Assembly: GCA_017635095.1 (NCBI GenBank)
Contig: JAGBMA010000052.1
Coordinates: forward strand, 1-53,806
Length of the DNA stretch: 53,806 nucleotides
Direction of reading: 5' to 3'
From: Ruminiclostridium sp.
GTDB lineage: Bacteria > Bacillota > Clostridia > Oscillospirales > Ruminococcaceae
In this document: positions 35,380-43,462 of the stretch, in pieces
How the letters are laid out: every line of letters starts with the position of its first letter
How positions within the stretch are numbered: the stretch's first letter is position 1
Notes under the pieces: model-generated
Databases searched by the model: none
Told to the model about the DNA's origin: nothing
The model's input: the letters and a program-made list of their open reading frames with translations, nothing else
Translations under genes and position numbers: made by a program

Positions 35380-35949
35380 ATGGATATACTGCATATCGAC
35401 GCAACTGTGCGCAGCAATTCGAGGACAGCGATGCTTGCGGAACATCTGCTGAAAAACCTGTCCGGCAATATATCAATGGTGAAGCTCTGCGAGATGCCAT
35501 TTCCGGTTGTTGACGAGGCGTTTCTGTTAAAGCGGGACAGGGCTTGTGCTGACCGTGATTACAGCGATGAGATATTCTTGCCTGCAAAACAGCTCGCAGC
35601 GGCAGACGTGATAGTTGTATCCGCTCCGTTCTGGGATCTGTCGTTCCCTTCGGCTCTGAAACAGTATTTTGAGCAGATAAATGTTGTCGGACTGACTTTT
35701 GCATACTCCGACGACGGCAGACCCGTGGGGCTCTGCAAAGCAAAAAAGCTGTTCTATGTCACAACGGCAGGCGGAAAGATATTTAACTATGAATACGGTT
35801 ACGGATATGTCAAGGCGCTTGCGGAAGGCTTTTACGGTATCGGAGAGACTGTCTGCTTCAAAGCCGAGGGGCTTGATATATACGGAGCAGATACGGAAAT
35901 GCTCCTGACCGAGGCGAAGGATCGTATTGACAGATATTTCGTTTCTTGA
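35380..35949 (+). CDS. FMN-dependent NADH quinone/azo reductase (AzoR-like)
   Basis: 189 residues, flavodoxin-like fold. Opens MDILHIDATVRSNSRTAMLA (phosphate-binding loop for FMN) and has VSAPFWDLSFPSALKQYFE, the AzoR/NQO family signature. It would reduce quinones or azo compounds with NAD(P)H in the cytoplasm. AAAGGAG overlaps the ATPase end, so it is co-transcribed as the last gene before a terminator. Confidence 0.85.
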   Translation: MDILHIDATVRSNSRTAMLAEHLLKNLSGNISMVKLCEMPFPVVDEAFLLKRDRACADRDYSDEIFLPAKQLAAADVIVVSAPFWDLSFPSALKQYFEQINVVGLTFAYSDDGRPVGLCKAKKLFYVTTAGGKIFNYEYGYGYVKALAEGFYGIGETVCFKAEGLDIYGADTEMLLTEAKDRIDRYFVS

Positions 35950-35957
35950 TATGAAGG

Positions 35958-35996
35958 AAGCTCCCCTTGAAACACATTCAAAGGGAGCTTGTTTTT
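35958..35996 (+). terminator. intrinsic terminator
   Basis: Stem AAGCTCCCCTTGAA / TTCAAAGGGAGCTT (14 positions, one mismatch) with a 5-nt loop, then GTTTTT. Ends the plus-strand operon, 15 nt before the end of the converging STAS gene. Confidence 0.88.
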
Positions 35997-36010
35997 GTGT
36001 TGTCAGAGCA

Positions 36011-36322
36011 TTATTGCTCAATATTGAGCATATCCGCAAAGCCTGTGACCTCAAATACCTCAAGCACCATTTCGGTAGGCTTGCTGATAATAAGCTCGCC
36101 TTTGTTTGCAATCATTGACTTGTGCAGAGAAAGCAGCACGCGAAGTCCCGAAGAAGAGATGTACTCTACCTTAGCGAAATCAAGTACCAGCTTGCTGATA
36201 CCGTCGAGAGAGCCTTTTATCTCATTGTCAAGCTCGGGGGAAGTAGTCGTGTCGATACGTCCCGAAATTACCGCTGTCAGGGTCTCGTTATCCTTTGTTT
36301 TTGTTACGCTGAGTGCACTCAT
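36011..36322 (-). CDS. stand-alone STAS antagonist protein (anti-anti-sigma type)
   Basis: 103 residues, single STAS domain with YISSSGLRVLL; the Ser pair matches the phosphosite of SpoIIAA/RsbV. Expected to cycle between a phosphorylated form (by an RsbW-type kinase) and a free form (by PP2C phosphatases) and to bind HATPase partners when free. Last gene of the five-gene minus-strand operon. AAAGGAG precedes the start. Confidence 0.92.
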   Translation of the reverse strand: MSALSVTKTKDNETLTAVISGRIDTTTSPELDNEIKGSLDGISKLVLDFAKVEYISSSGLRVLLSLHKSMIANKGELIISKPTEMVLEVFEVTGFADMLNIEQ

Positions 36323-36378
36323 AATGATTGATATACTCCTTTTGTTTGATTTTGATATGGCAAATCACATATTTTGCC

Positions 36379-37122
36379 TTAAGCTTCCTTTTTACCTTGC
36401 TCAACACTCTTTATCTCGTCCTTTGAAGCGCCCTTTAGTGCATAAGTGTCAAAAGCCGGTCCGTGCGGCAAGGTGAGTTCAATATTTGTGATCGTATCAA
36501 AGTATGCCGTTCCGTTTTCTAACGATAAATCGAAAACATGACCGCCCTTTTTCCTGTCCTCTGAAATGAAGTGCAGATGCCACCCGGAGGCGTTTATGCC
36601 GTCCATATAATCGGGGTAATAAACACATACCAGCGTGCCGCTTATATCATCAAAGCGGAAATCCTTCTGAGTTTCGCTCAATGCGTCCTTAAGCGTCACA
36701 TGATGCGCTCTGTAGCCCGATTCGCTACGAGCGCAGACACTTTTGAAGCTGCCATCGATGCGGACTATGTGCATACTGTTCAGCCCAAATTGTTCTTCGA
36801 TACGAAGATCGAGGAGTTCCTTGAGTTTTTCGATGCTGCCTACACTTTCAAGCTCGCAATTTCTGTCTGACTTGAAGATTGTCACAGACGAGAACGGCAC
36901 CCCGATCTCGCTGTCTGCCTCGATGACATCACCCTTTTCATCGGCTCTGTAGCAATGTCCGTCAACAACAATCATCTCGCCGTTCACGTCCTCAAATGTA
37001 CCGAGTCCGATGTCTCCGTGCTGCATCAGTTCGCCTACGGTTATGACTGCACGCGAATAACCCAGCGCAAGCGCCTGCAGGGTCGAGACCTGAAATATTT
37101 TAGTATTTTCTCTTTCAACCAT
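36379..37122 (-). CDS. alsD: alpha-acetolactate decarboxylase
   Basis: 247 residues, cytoplasmic. Full-length match to the AlsD/BudA family: FQVSTLQALALGYSRAV at the N-terminus, GDIGLGTFEDVNGEMI, VDGHCYRA, and the Zn-binding GWHLHFIS plus GGHVFD. Converts 2-acetolactate to acetoin. Acetolactate synthase is not in the window. A small GGCAAA/TTTGCC hairpin (36359-36378) directly follows the stop and may tune expression of the STAS gene behind it. Unusual operon partners: STAS proteins and an exported prephenate dehydratase. Confidence 0.92.
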   Translation of the reverse strand: MVERENTKIFQVSTLQALALGYSRAVITVGELMQHGDIGLGTFEDVNGEMIVVDGHCYRADEKGDVIEADSEIGVPFSSVTIFKSDRNCELESVGSIEKLKELLDLRIEEQFGLNSMHIVRIDGSFKSVCARSESGYRAHHVTLKDALSETQKDFRFDDISGTLVCVYYPDYMDGINASGWHLHFISEDRKKGGHVFDLSLENGTAYFDTITNIELTLPHGPAFDTYALKGASKDEIKSVEQGKKEA

Positions 37123-37172
37123 TTTAATAGTTCACACTTATAAGCGTGTTTCTCCTTGTTATGTTATTTACA

Positions 37173-38447
37173 TCACTTCGACAGTTCTATCTTCGGAAGA
37201 AGTCTCTTTTTCTGCTCCGAAGCCTCATACGGTATCTTCTCCGTGTCAAGGAGCCTGCATAAGAGGTCAAACGGGGTGCGATCCTTATTGATGAGCTGGA
37301 ACGAGATGCAGAATTTTTCTTTAAGGGCGATGACCTCCAGCATAAGGTCGCCGTCCGTTATTATGTAAAATTCCTCGATATATTTGTTCATCTCGCCCCA
37401 ATCGGTAGGCTTGGTGTAGCTTATGGTAAAGGTGTCGCGGGTGTCGCTGCGGAATGTGCTGTTTTGGGTGGCGTACTTTTTCTTTTCCTTGAGCGTAGGC
37501 TGTTCATCAATACCCTTGTGGATTGCTTCAATGTTTTTGTACCGTTCATAGCTCAGCTCCGGCTGGCTCTGACCGATTATCGCGCCCCTTGCACGCATAT
37601 TGAGCTTTTCGACAGATTCATCCCGAGTATTCCAGTCATATTTTATATGCAGCAAACGAACGAAGTCGCGGTATGACTTTTCGGCACCGATATCGTTCCT
37701 GTAATCGTCCGCGATACGCACGGAGAGATGTGTGTCCTTCTTCTCCTTGAAATATGACACATTCGATTTAAAAAATAACGCGGACAGAAGGGTGTTCGGG
37801 CTTTCGTCGATATTCCGGGCGTATTCCATAAGCTTATCCGCCGGTATAATGAGCTGATAATAGTAATTATCCTTTGCAAACGGGTTGATAAGGTATTTGA
37901 TGAACCGCATCAGCGCAACATTTGAATTTCCGCCGTTATATCTTGTAACAGGCTTGTCGTCGGGCAGACTGTCCGCTTCGGGCAGCGCCAGTTCCTCGGG
38001 ATCAATGGGAGTGCCGGGCAGCTTTATATCCTCCGGCGGCTCGATATGACCGTATTTTTTTGTCAGGTAGGCGTATAGTGTGGTCTTGACCCAGAACATT
38101 GAACCGGCTCCGCCGCATACGCTGTGAGAAAAGCTGAACCATATCACATCTTCACGATAGGTTATCGCAAACAGATGTCTGTTCACCTTATCCGAGCCGA
38201 GAACGAGCCTTTCGTCTTTTTCGGGATTTACAGTGATCGGTGTGTCGTTGTGTACAACAGTGTAATTCTGCTCCTTGTCAAGCTCGACCTTTACGCTGAA
38301 ATACGGAAGCCTCTTTACAGCCTCCTGAGCCGCTTCATAAAGCAGCTTTGCATCGATATTTTCGCTGAGTCTTACCTTTATTCTTACGGTATAAGGCACT
38401 TTTTCCATATACTCGTAAAGCAGGTATGCATCGGGATTTTTTGCCAT
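37173..38447 (-). CDS. condensation-domain-fold acyltransferase-like protein 2 (altered motif)
   Basis: 424 residues, paralogue of the protein at 20219-21487 with the same size and architecture (KVELDKEQNYTVVHND against VKLVRRGEEYVMIHND). The catalytic HxxxDG motif reads SHSVCGGAG: His is kept but Asp is replaced by Gly. Activity may be altered or lost. AAAGGAG precedes the ATG. Sits between the exported prephenate dehydratase and acetolactate decarboxylase genes. Confidence 0.72.
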   Translation of the reverse strand: MAKNPDAYLLYEYMEKVPYTVRIKVRLSENIDAKLLYEAAQEAVKRLPYFSVKVELDKEQNYTVVHNDTPITVNPEKDERLVLGSDKVNRHLFAITYREDVIWFSFSHSVCGGAGSMFWVKTTLYAYLTKKYGHIEPPEDIKLPGTPIDPEELALPEADSLPDDKPVTRYNGGNSNVALMRFIKYLINPFAKDNYYYQLIIPADKLMEYARNIDESPNTLLSALFFKSNVSYFKEKKDTHLSVRIADDYRNDIGAEKSYRDFVRLLHIKYDWNTRDESVEKLNMRARGAIIGQSQPELSYERYKNIEAIHKGIDEQPTLKEKKKYATQNSTFRSDTRDTFTISYTKPTDWGEMNKYIEEFYIITDGDLMLEVIALKEKFCISFQLINKDRTPFDLLCRLLDTEKIPYEASEQKKRLLPKIELSK

Positions 38448-38509
38448 GGCAGTTTGCTCCTTTCGTTCTTAAAGGTTGATAGTTGTTAAGAAGATCGAAA
38501 GATCATCTT

Positions 38510-39436
38510 TTATTTTGAGACAGCGTTGAAGCTGCCGCAGAATCGAATGATGCTGTTCGCGCAAACCTTTTCTATCTGCTTATCGGTGATGCCGCCGGGG
38601 ACTTCGGCCTCTATGATATAGTTGTATTTCCCGAGCTTGCTGCCTTCGGGGCGATCGTGTATCGTGACAAGCTCAAGACCGGAATTGTGGATCTCAACGA
38701 TTATGTCGTCTATCATATTTGCTTCGCAGGTTGCGGCAAATACAGCGTTAGTGCCGCCGGTCATGCGCTCCTTTGACAGTACATAGAAGCGCGTTTTGTT
38801 CGCGTCTGTTATCTGTACATTCTCCGCGAGTACTTCGAGACCGTACAGACTTGCGGCTCCCGGAGCTGCGACCGCGGCTATCGTTTTATCGCCCTGCTCC
38901 GCAACATAAGCGGCTGCGGCGGCTGTACTTCCCATTTCCTCGGTGACGGCGCCGGGCATATTCTCTTTTCTCCATTGTTCGGACTGTTTTATTCCCTGCG
39001 CGTGGGAGCATACGGTCTTTATGTCCGCAATTGTCGCCCCGGGAACTCCCATAAGCGTCTGGCTTATCGGGATTATCACCTCGCCGACTACATACACATC
39101 ATCACGGCTGAGAAGAGCGTCAACATAGTTTGTGACAGCACCGCCAAGAGTATTTTCCTGCGGTATCACGGCGTAATCGGAGACACCCGCCGCCGCGTCC
39201 TCTATAGCCTCATCAACCGTCGCTTTCGGAATGAAGCTGTCGTTGGAATTAAAGAAATACTTTGCCGCTTCTTCGGTGTATGTGCCTTCGGGTCCGAGAT
39301 AGCTTACAGCGGCATTCTCCTTTATAGCTTCCGCAGCGGGCGGGAGAGAGACGGAAGGTGCATTGTTGCTGCCGCAGCCCGAAAAAACAAGAGCCGATGC
39401 TATAAATGTGAGTGCGACCGATGTTATTTTTTTCAT
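38510..39436 (-). CDS. prephenate dehydratase-like lipoprotein with ACT domain
   Basis: 308 residues. Signal peptide with lipobox VFSGCGS (Cys near 21), so the protein is outside the membrane. The mature part is a P-protein type dehydratase: YLGPEGTYTEEAA, IPQENTLGG, and KTRFYVL holding the catalytic Thr-Arg-Phe. The C-terminal ACT-type domain has SGLELVTI and HDRP at the place of the Phe-binding ESRP. Ordinary PheA is cytoplasmic; periplasmic PheC is a different (binding-protein) fold. It might be an active exported enzyme or a recycled extracellular aromatic-acid sensor. Confidence 0.85.
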   Translation of the reverse strand: MKKITSVALTFIASALVFSGCGSNNAPSVSLPPAAEAIKENAAVSYLGPEGTYTEEAAKYFFNSNDSFIPKATVDEAIEDAAAGVSDYAVIPQENTLGGAVTNYVDALLSRDDVYVVGEVIIPISQTLMGVPGATIADIKTVCSHAQGIKQSEQWRKENMPGAVTEEMGSTAAAAAYVAEQGDKTIAAVAAPGAASLYGLEVLAENVQITDANKTRFYVLSKERMTGGTNAVFAATCEANMIDDIIVEIHNSGLELVTIHDRPEGSKLGKYNYIIEAEVPGGITDKQIEKVCANSIIRFCGSFNAVSK

Positions 39437-39496
39437 ATAAGATTTCCTTTTCGATGAAAAGATTTTTAAAAGATCTGAAATTTGTGCGGTATTGCC

Positions 39497-40798
39497 TTAA
39501 TTCTCCTCAAAGAATATAGAATCAAAACCGGTAGTCTCCAGAATTTCCATTATCTCGGGCTTTACATTTTCAAGGAACATACCGTTTTCGGAGTTCTTTT
39601 TCATGATGAGCAGCACGCGAAGTCCCGCCGATGAAATATATTTAAGCTCCGCGCAGTCAACATGCACGGCTTTGATGTTCTTCTCTTTGGCTGTATTTTC
39701 ATAGAATGACAATATCTTCGGTGCCGTAAGCGAATCTATTCTTCCTGTAAACGAAAGGCAGAGCTTTTCGCCTTCTATCTGCGCTTTGACATCAAAATCC
39801 TTTTCGCCGATGCTTCCCGTATCTATATCTTCGCGAACAGCAGGCGCGCCCATAGATGTTATCTTCCAGTAGGCGTTCAGCTTCATGACTTCCTTTACTG
39901 CCGCTATCTGCTCGGGTTTAAGCTTTTCAAATACTTTAAGCTCGGGCATATTGTCCGCGACGATCTTTCTCTCTGCTTTCAGACCGTGCTTCGCAAGAAA
40001 TTCCATACCCTTCTTAATATCCTCCGAAATATCTGCCTTCGGGAATACCACAAGAGTGCTGCCCTTAACGCCTACGTCCGATTTATCCTCCGCTCTTTTC
40101 TGCATTGACGCAAGAGCCTCCAGCGCCTTGTCTCCGAGAATAGCCTTCACAATGAGGGTGTATGCCACAAGCCATTCCGGGTCAATGGTGAGCCAGCAGC
40201 CGCCGTGCTCGTCAAGTATCTTCTTCACATTATCGCAGAGAGCGCCGATCTCCGAGTCATTGAAATACACCATAAGACCCTCTGTAGTAATAACGACCTT
40301 TCCGTCAACATCGGATAACGCAGCTTTCAGCGATTCATAGTTTGTGGCATCGACACCCGCAAATTTCACCATTTTCTTCTGCTCATCATTAAGTAGCGAA
40401 TTTATGACGGGTTCGACCTCGGTAATGGTAGCCGGAAGGTCAAGCCCTACGAATTTATGACCCGCCCTTGTGTATCTTAAAGCCTTGGGAAGATAACCGC
40501 ACGGCAGATCGACCTCCGTGAAATCGCCTTCGTCCATAGCGAGCTTTTCGATAGTATGATACCTCATGTCCATAAGCAGGCTCTCCATAAGGAGCTTTAC
40601 CGCGTCCGAGGTGGTCGTGGTGCTGTTCTGTGTGCTTTCTTCGGTAAGACCGAGCTTTTTCGACATGAGTATCGAATCCTCATCTCCCGATGCCGCCAAC
40701 TGATAAAGCGTCATTTTGGCAGTGTTGAAGATCGGATTGGCACGCTCTAAAAGCTCTGCATCTACCTCGATGTCGTCTAAGTTGAATAAATTTTCCAT
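39497..40798 (-). CDS. PPM1/LCM-family methyltransferase - STAS fusion
   Basis: 433 residues from the ATG at 40798 with AAGGAGGAAC before it; an in-frame ATG farther upstream lies beyond this site. Residues about 30-290: SAM-dependent O-methyltransferase of the Tcmp/PPM1 type (VDLPCGYLPKALRYTRAG, then FVGLDLP). Residues about 335-433: a STAS domain with KYISSAGLRVLLIMKK. STAS phosphorylation may switch methylation of an unknown acceptor on or off (inference). First gene of the minus-strand operon, divergent from the second PP2C phosphatase. Confidence 0.87.
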   Translation of the reverse strand: MENLFNLDDIEVDAELLERANPIFNTAKMTLYQLAASGDEDSILMSKKLGLTEESTQNSTTTTSDAVKLLMESLLMDMRYHTIEKLAMDEGDFTEVDLPCGYLPKALRYTRAGHKFVGLDLPATITEVEPVINSLLNDEQKKMVKFAGVDATNYESLKAALSDVDGKVVITTEGLMVYFNDSEIGALCDNVKKILDEHGGCWLTIDPEWLVAYTLIVKAILGDKALEALASMQKRAEDKSDVGVKGSTLVVFPKADISEDIKKGMEFLAKHGLKAERKIVADNMPELKVFEKLKPEQIAAVKEVMKLNAYWKITSMGAPAVREDIDTGSIGEKDFDVKAQIEGEKLCLSFTGRIDSLTAPKILSFYENTAKEKNIKAVHVDCAELKYISSAGLRVLLIMKKNSENGMFLENVKPEIMEILETTGFDSIFFEEN

Positions 40799-40908
40799 GT
40801 GTTCCTCCTTGTTCTGTATCAGAAAGGCTGTCCTGCCCGATATGATATACATTTTCGTCTGAGCGAAGGCTGTTTGTTAAAAAACAGTGCCGGCTCACGA
40901 CATCTTTC

Positions 40909-40937
40909 ATTTTACCATATTTTTTGTATAATTTCAA
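40909..40937 (-). promoter_or_regulatory. promoter of the methyltransferase-STAS operon
   Basis: Minus strand TTGAAA, 17-nt spacer, TGG-TAAAAT (extended -10), about 110 nt before the start codon. Confidence 0.7.
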
Positions 40938-40950
40938 CTGTTTTAACAGT
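40937..40950. promoter_or_regulatory. inverted repeat abutting the -35, candidate operator
   Basis: ACTGTT-TT-AACAGT, perfect 6-bp arms, overlapping the outer edge of the minus-strand -35 and 39 nt before the plus-strand -35. It is positioned to control both divergent promoters. Confidence 0.45.
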
Positions 40951-40988
40951 ATTTTTTGTGATACCTGCTGTGCTTTTCTTTATTTTTC

Positions 40989-41017
40989 TTGAATTTGTCA
41001 TTATTTTGTGGTATAAT
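40989..41017 (+). promoter_or_regulatory. promoter of the second PP2C phosphatase operon
   Basis: TTGAAT, 17-nt spacer, TATAAT. Its position excludes an upstream in-frame ATG at 41021 as a likely start and supports ATG 41054. Confidence 0.75.
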
Positions 41018-41053
41018 TATATGGCAGTAAAACCAAAAAGGAGAAAATCAACT

Positions 41054-42520
41054 ATGATATTCAATGTTTCGGTACCCGATCTCATCAATACGTTCATTAT
41101 TTCAGCCGGAATAGGTATCTGCGTGATGATAATGCAGCATATCACATTTTCGGTGGGGCTGTCAACAGAGCTGAAGAAATTTGCCCGGTTTTTTTTCATT
41201 GTTCTGACGATGTACCTTTCTCTGCATTTAGCCCGCCAGCTTATGAACGGAATGGCGGGAGATGTTATCCGTGTTGCGCTGTATATTGTGACCACGCTTG
41301 AAGTTTTTATGGCCGGATTTATGGCATATATGTTTTCAAGAATGCTGCTGGTCTTTGCGAAAACGCATGAAAAGGAAAAGCATTTCTCTGTTCCGCTGAA
41401 CATATTGATATGTGTACATTCGGCGGTTCTTGTCGGAGACTGGTTTGGTCATTTCATCTACAGATTTGATGAAGATAATATTTATGAACGCTCCTCACTG
41501 TATATACTGTCGAATGTATGTCCCATATTAATGCTGATGATCTCCGCTTTTCTGCTCATTCGTTATCGTGATAACATAAAGAAACAAATAAGAACAGCCT
41601 TTTGGGTGTATATAATATCTCCGCTGATTGCAATAGTTATCCAGAGCTTCTCCTACGGTGTACAGTTTATTATGCTTGCCTCCGTTATCGGTGCAGTATA
41701 TATGTTCAGCGCTATTATCCGTGAACAGACCGAGAAGTTTGAAAATCAGAGGCTTGAAAAATCAAGGATAGAATCCGAATTAAATCTTGCCACCAATATA
41801 CAGGCGGGTATGCTCCCGAATATGTTCCCGGCATTCCCGGAGCGACCGGAGTTTGATATCTACGCTTCAATGGATCCTGCCAAGGAAGTCGGCGGCGACT
41901 TCTACGATTTCTTTATGATAGACGATGACCATTTGGCTATGGTTATAGGCGATGTTTCCGGCAAGGGAGTACCCGCGGCGCTATTTATGATGGCTTCGAA
42001 GATAACGATAAATGACCACGCGCTGATGGGCGGCACACCTGCGGAGATACTCCAGAGAGTAAATAAGCAGATATGCTCCGCCAACGACGCTGAGATGTTC
42101 GTCACGGTATGGCTTGGAATACTTGAAATAAGTACAGGAAAGCTCACCGCCGCCAGCGCGGGACACGAATATCCGATGCTGAATATAAACGGCAAATACG
42201 AGCTGTTCAAGGATAAGCACGGTCTGGCTGTGGGTGCTATGGATATAGCTAAGTACAAGGATTACGAGATAACGCTGAAAAAGGGAGACAGCATATTCGT
42301 GTATACCGACGGCGTTGCGGAAGCTACAGATGCACAGAACGAGCTTTTCGGAACAGACCGTACTCTTGACGCACTCAATAACTTGCCGGGCAATGATACA
42401 CAGGAAGAAATTCTGAAAGGTGTGCGTAAGGCAGTTGACGCATTCGTTAAGGAAGCACCGCAATTCGACGACCTTACTATGTTGGGACTTAAATATTTTG
42501 GGACGGGGGAAGAAAAATGA
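41054..42520 (+). CDS. multi-TM SpoIIE-type PP2C phosphatase
   Basis: 488 residues from ATG 41054 (AAAAGGAG upstream). The N-terminal half has about 6-7 TM helices with short loops (residues about 8-240), then a short coiled coil, then a PP2C/SpoIIE domain with GGDFYDF, GDVSGKGVPAALFM, YTDGVAEA and FDDLTML intact. Catalytic half nearly the same as the copy at 5295-7091, but with a different, fully membrane-embedded sensor. Predicted STAS-phosphate phosphatase. The stop overlaps the start of the RsbW-type kinase gene, giving a phosphatase/kinase pair. Confidence 0.9.
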   Translation: MIFNVSVPDLINTFIISAGIGICVMIMQHITFSVGLSTELKKFARFFFIVLTMYLSLHLARQLMNGMAGDVIRVALYIVTTLEVFMAGFMAYMFSRMLLVFAKTHEKEKHFSVPLNILICVHSAVLVGDWFGHFIYRFDEDNIYERSSLYILSNVCPILMLMISAFLLIRYRDNIKKQIRTAFWVYIISPLIAIVIQSFSYGVQFIMLASVIGAVYMFSAIIREQTEKFENQRLEKSRIESELNLATNIQAGMLPNMFPAFPERPEFDIYASMDPAKEVGGDFYDFFMIDDDHLAMVIGDVSGKGVPAALFMMASKITINDHALMGGTPAEILQRVNKQICSANDAEMFVTVWLGILEISTGKLTAASAGHEYPMLNINGKYELFKDKHGLAVGAMDIAKYKDYEITLKKGDSIFVYTDGVAEATDAQNELFGTDRTLDALNNLPGNDTQEEILKGVRKAVDAFVKEAPQFDDLTMLGLKYFGTGEEK

Positions 42521-42918
42521 AAGAACTTATAATTGACGCTCTTACGGAAAATCTTGATGCTGTGATCGCATTTGTGACAGAGCAGCTCGAAACCGTGGAC
42601 TGTCCGATGAAAGCTCAGATGCAGATAGAGGTGGCGGTAGAGGAGCTGTTCGTGAATATCGCGCATTATGCGTATGCACCGAATACAGGCTCGGCGACGA
42701 TACGCACGGAAATAACCGCAGATACGGCGGAGATAACCTTCATAGACAGCGGTGTACCGTATGATCCGCTCGCAAAGCCCGACCCCGATGTAACTCTTTC
42801 CGCAAAGGAAAGGCAGATCGGCGGTCTTGGGATATATATGGTCAAGAAAAGTATGGACGATATGCGGTATGAATACAGGGAAGGGCAAAACATTCTCACC
42901 ATTGTGAAAAAGCTATGA
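42517..42918 (+). CDS. RsbW/SpoIIAB-type HATPase serine kinase
   Basis: 133 residues, single HATPase_c_2 domain with good nucleotide motifs: N-box VAVEELFVNIAHYAY, G1 box FIDSGVPYDP, and G2 box QIGGLGIYMVKK. It is the only HATPase in the window with Asn, Asp and Gly residues all kept, so it is the best candidate for phosphorylating the STAS proteins. Coupled by ATGA overlap to the phosphatase; 13 nt before a cNMP-binding protein. Confidence 0.92.
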   Translation: MKELIIDALTENLDAVIAFVTEQLETVDCPMKAQMQIEVAVEELFVNIAHYAYAPNTGSATIRTEITADTAEITFIDSGVPYDPLAKPDPDVTLSAKERQIGGLGIYMVKKSMDDMRYEYREGQNILTIVKKL

Positions 42919-42931
42919 CAGGGGGATAATA

Positions 42932-43417
42932 ATGGACAGAACGAAGATAAAAGTGTTTGCCGAGGACGAGGTGGTCATTTCGGAGGGTCAGAGGAACACC
43001 GAGATGTACAAGATCGTTTCCGGGCAGGCAGCCATTTATTTTGACTACGGCAAGGAGAACGAATACCTTGTTGGTGTACTTACAGACGGGCGCTGCTTCG
43101 GCGAGATAGGACTACTGACAGGCAAGCCGAGCCTATTCTCCGTCGTTGCGGTGTCGTCCCTTATGTTGCTCGGTATCGATGCCGATGATTTTGAGGGATT
43201 TATCGCCGAGGAACCAAAAAACGCTGCGGATATAATGAGAAACCTTGCCGGAACAGTCGTTACAATGGGCGCCAATGTGAACTTACTCAAGGATGAGATG
43301 CTGCAGGCATTCAGCGATAAGGCGGACGACAAGCGTATGGAGCAGATAAACCGCAGTATTCTCAGATATAAAGTATCGGGAATGCAGGGGTCTCCGTATT
43401 TTTCAAAGCTGACATAA
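42932..43417 (+). CDS. cyclic-nucleotide-binding-domain protein without HTH
   Basis: 161 residues. Crp/cNMP-type beta-roll (VVISEGQRNTEMYKIVSGQA; GRCFGEIGLLTGKPSLFSVVA matches the phosphate-binding cassette region, but the Arg position reads as PSLFSV, so nucleotide binding is uncertain). No DNA-binding domain follows. Adjacent to the PP2C and HATPase, so probably a regulatory or protein-docking partner of the switch. AGGGGGATAATA precedes the ATG. Confidence 0.82.
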   Translation: MDRTKIKVFAEDEVVISEGQRNTEMYKIVSGQAAIYFDYGKENEYLVGVLTDGRCFGEIGLLTGKPSLFSVVAVSSLMLLGIDADDFEGFIAEEPKNAADIMRNLAGTVVTMGANVNLLKDEMLQAFSDKADDKRMEQINRSILRYKVSGMQGSPYFSKLT

Positions 43418-43462
43418 TAAATCAGGACAACAGATATATATTATTTACTCAAGGAGGACAAA

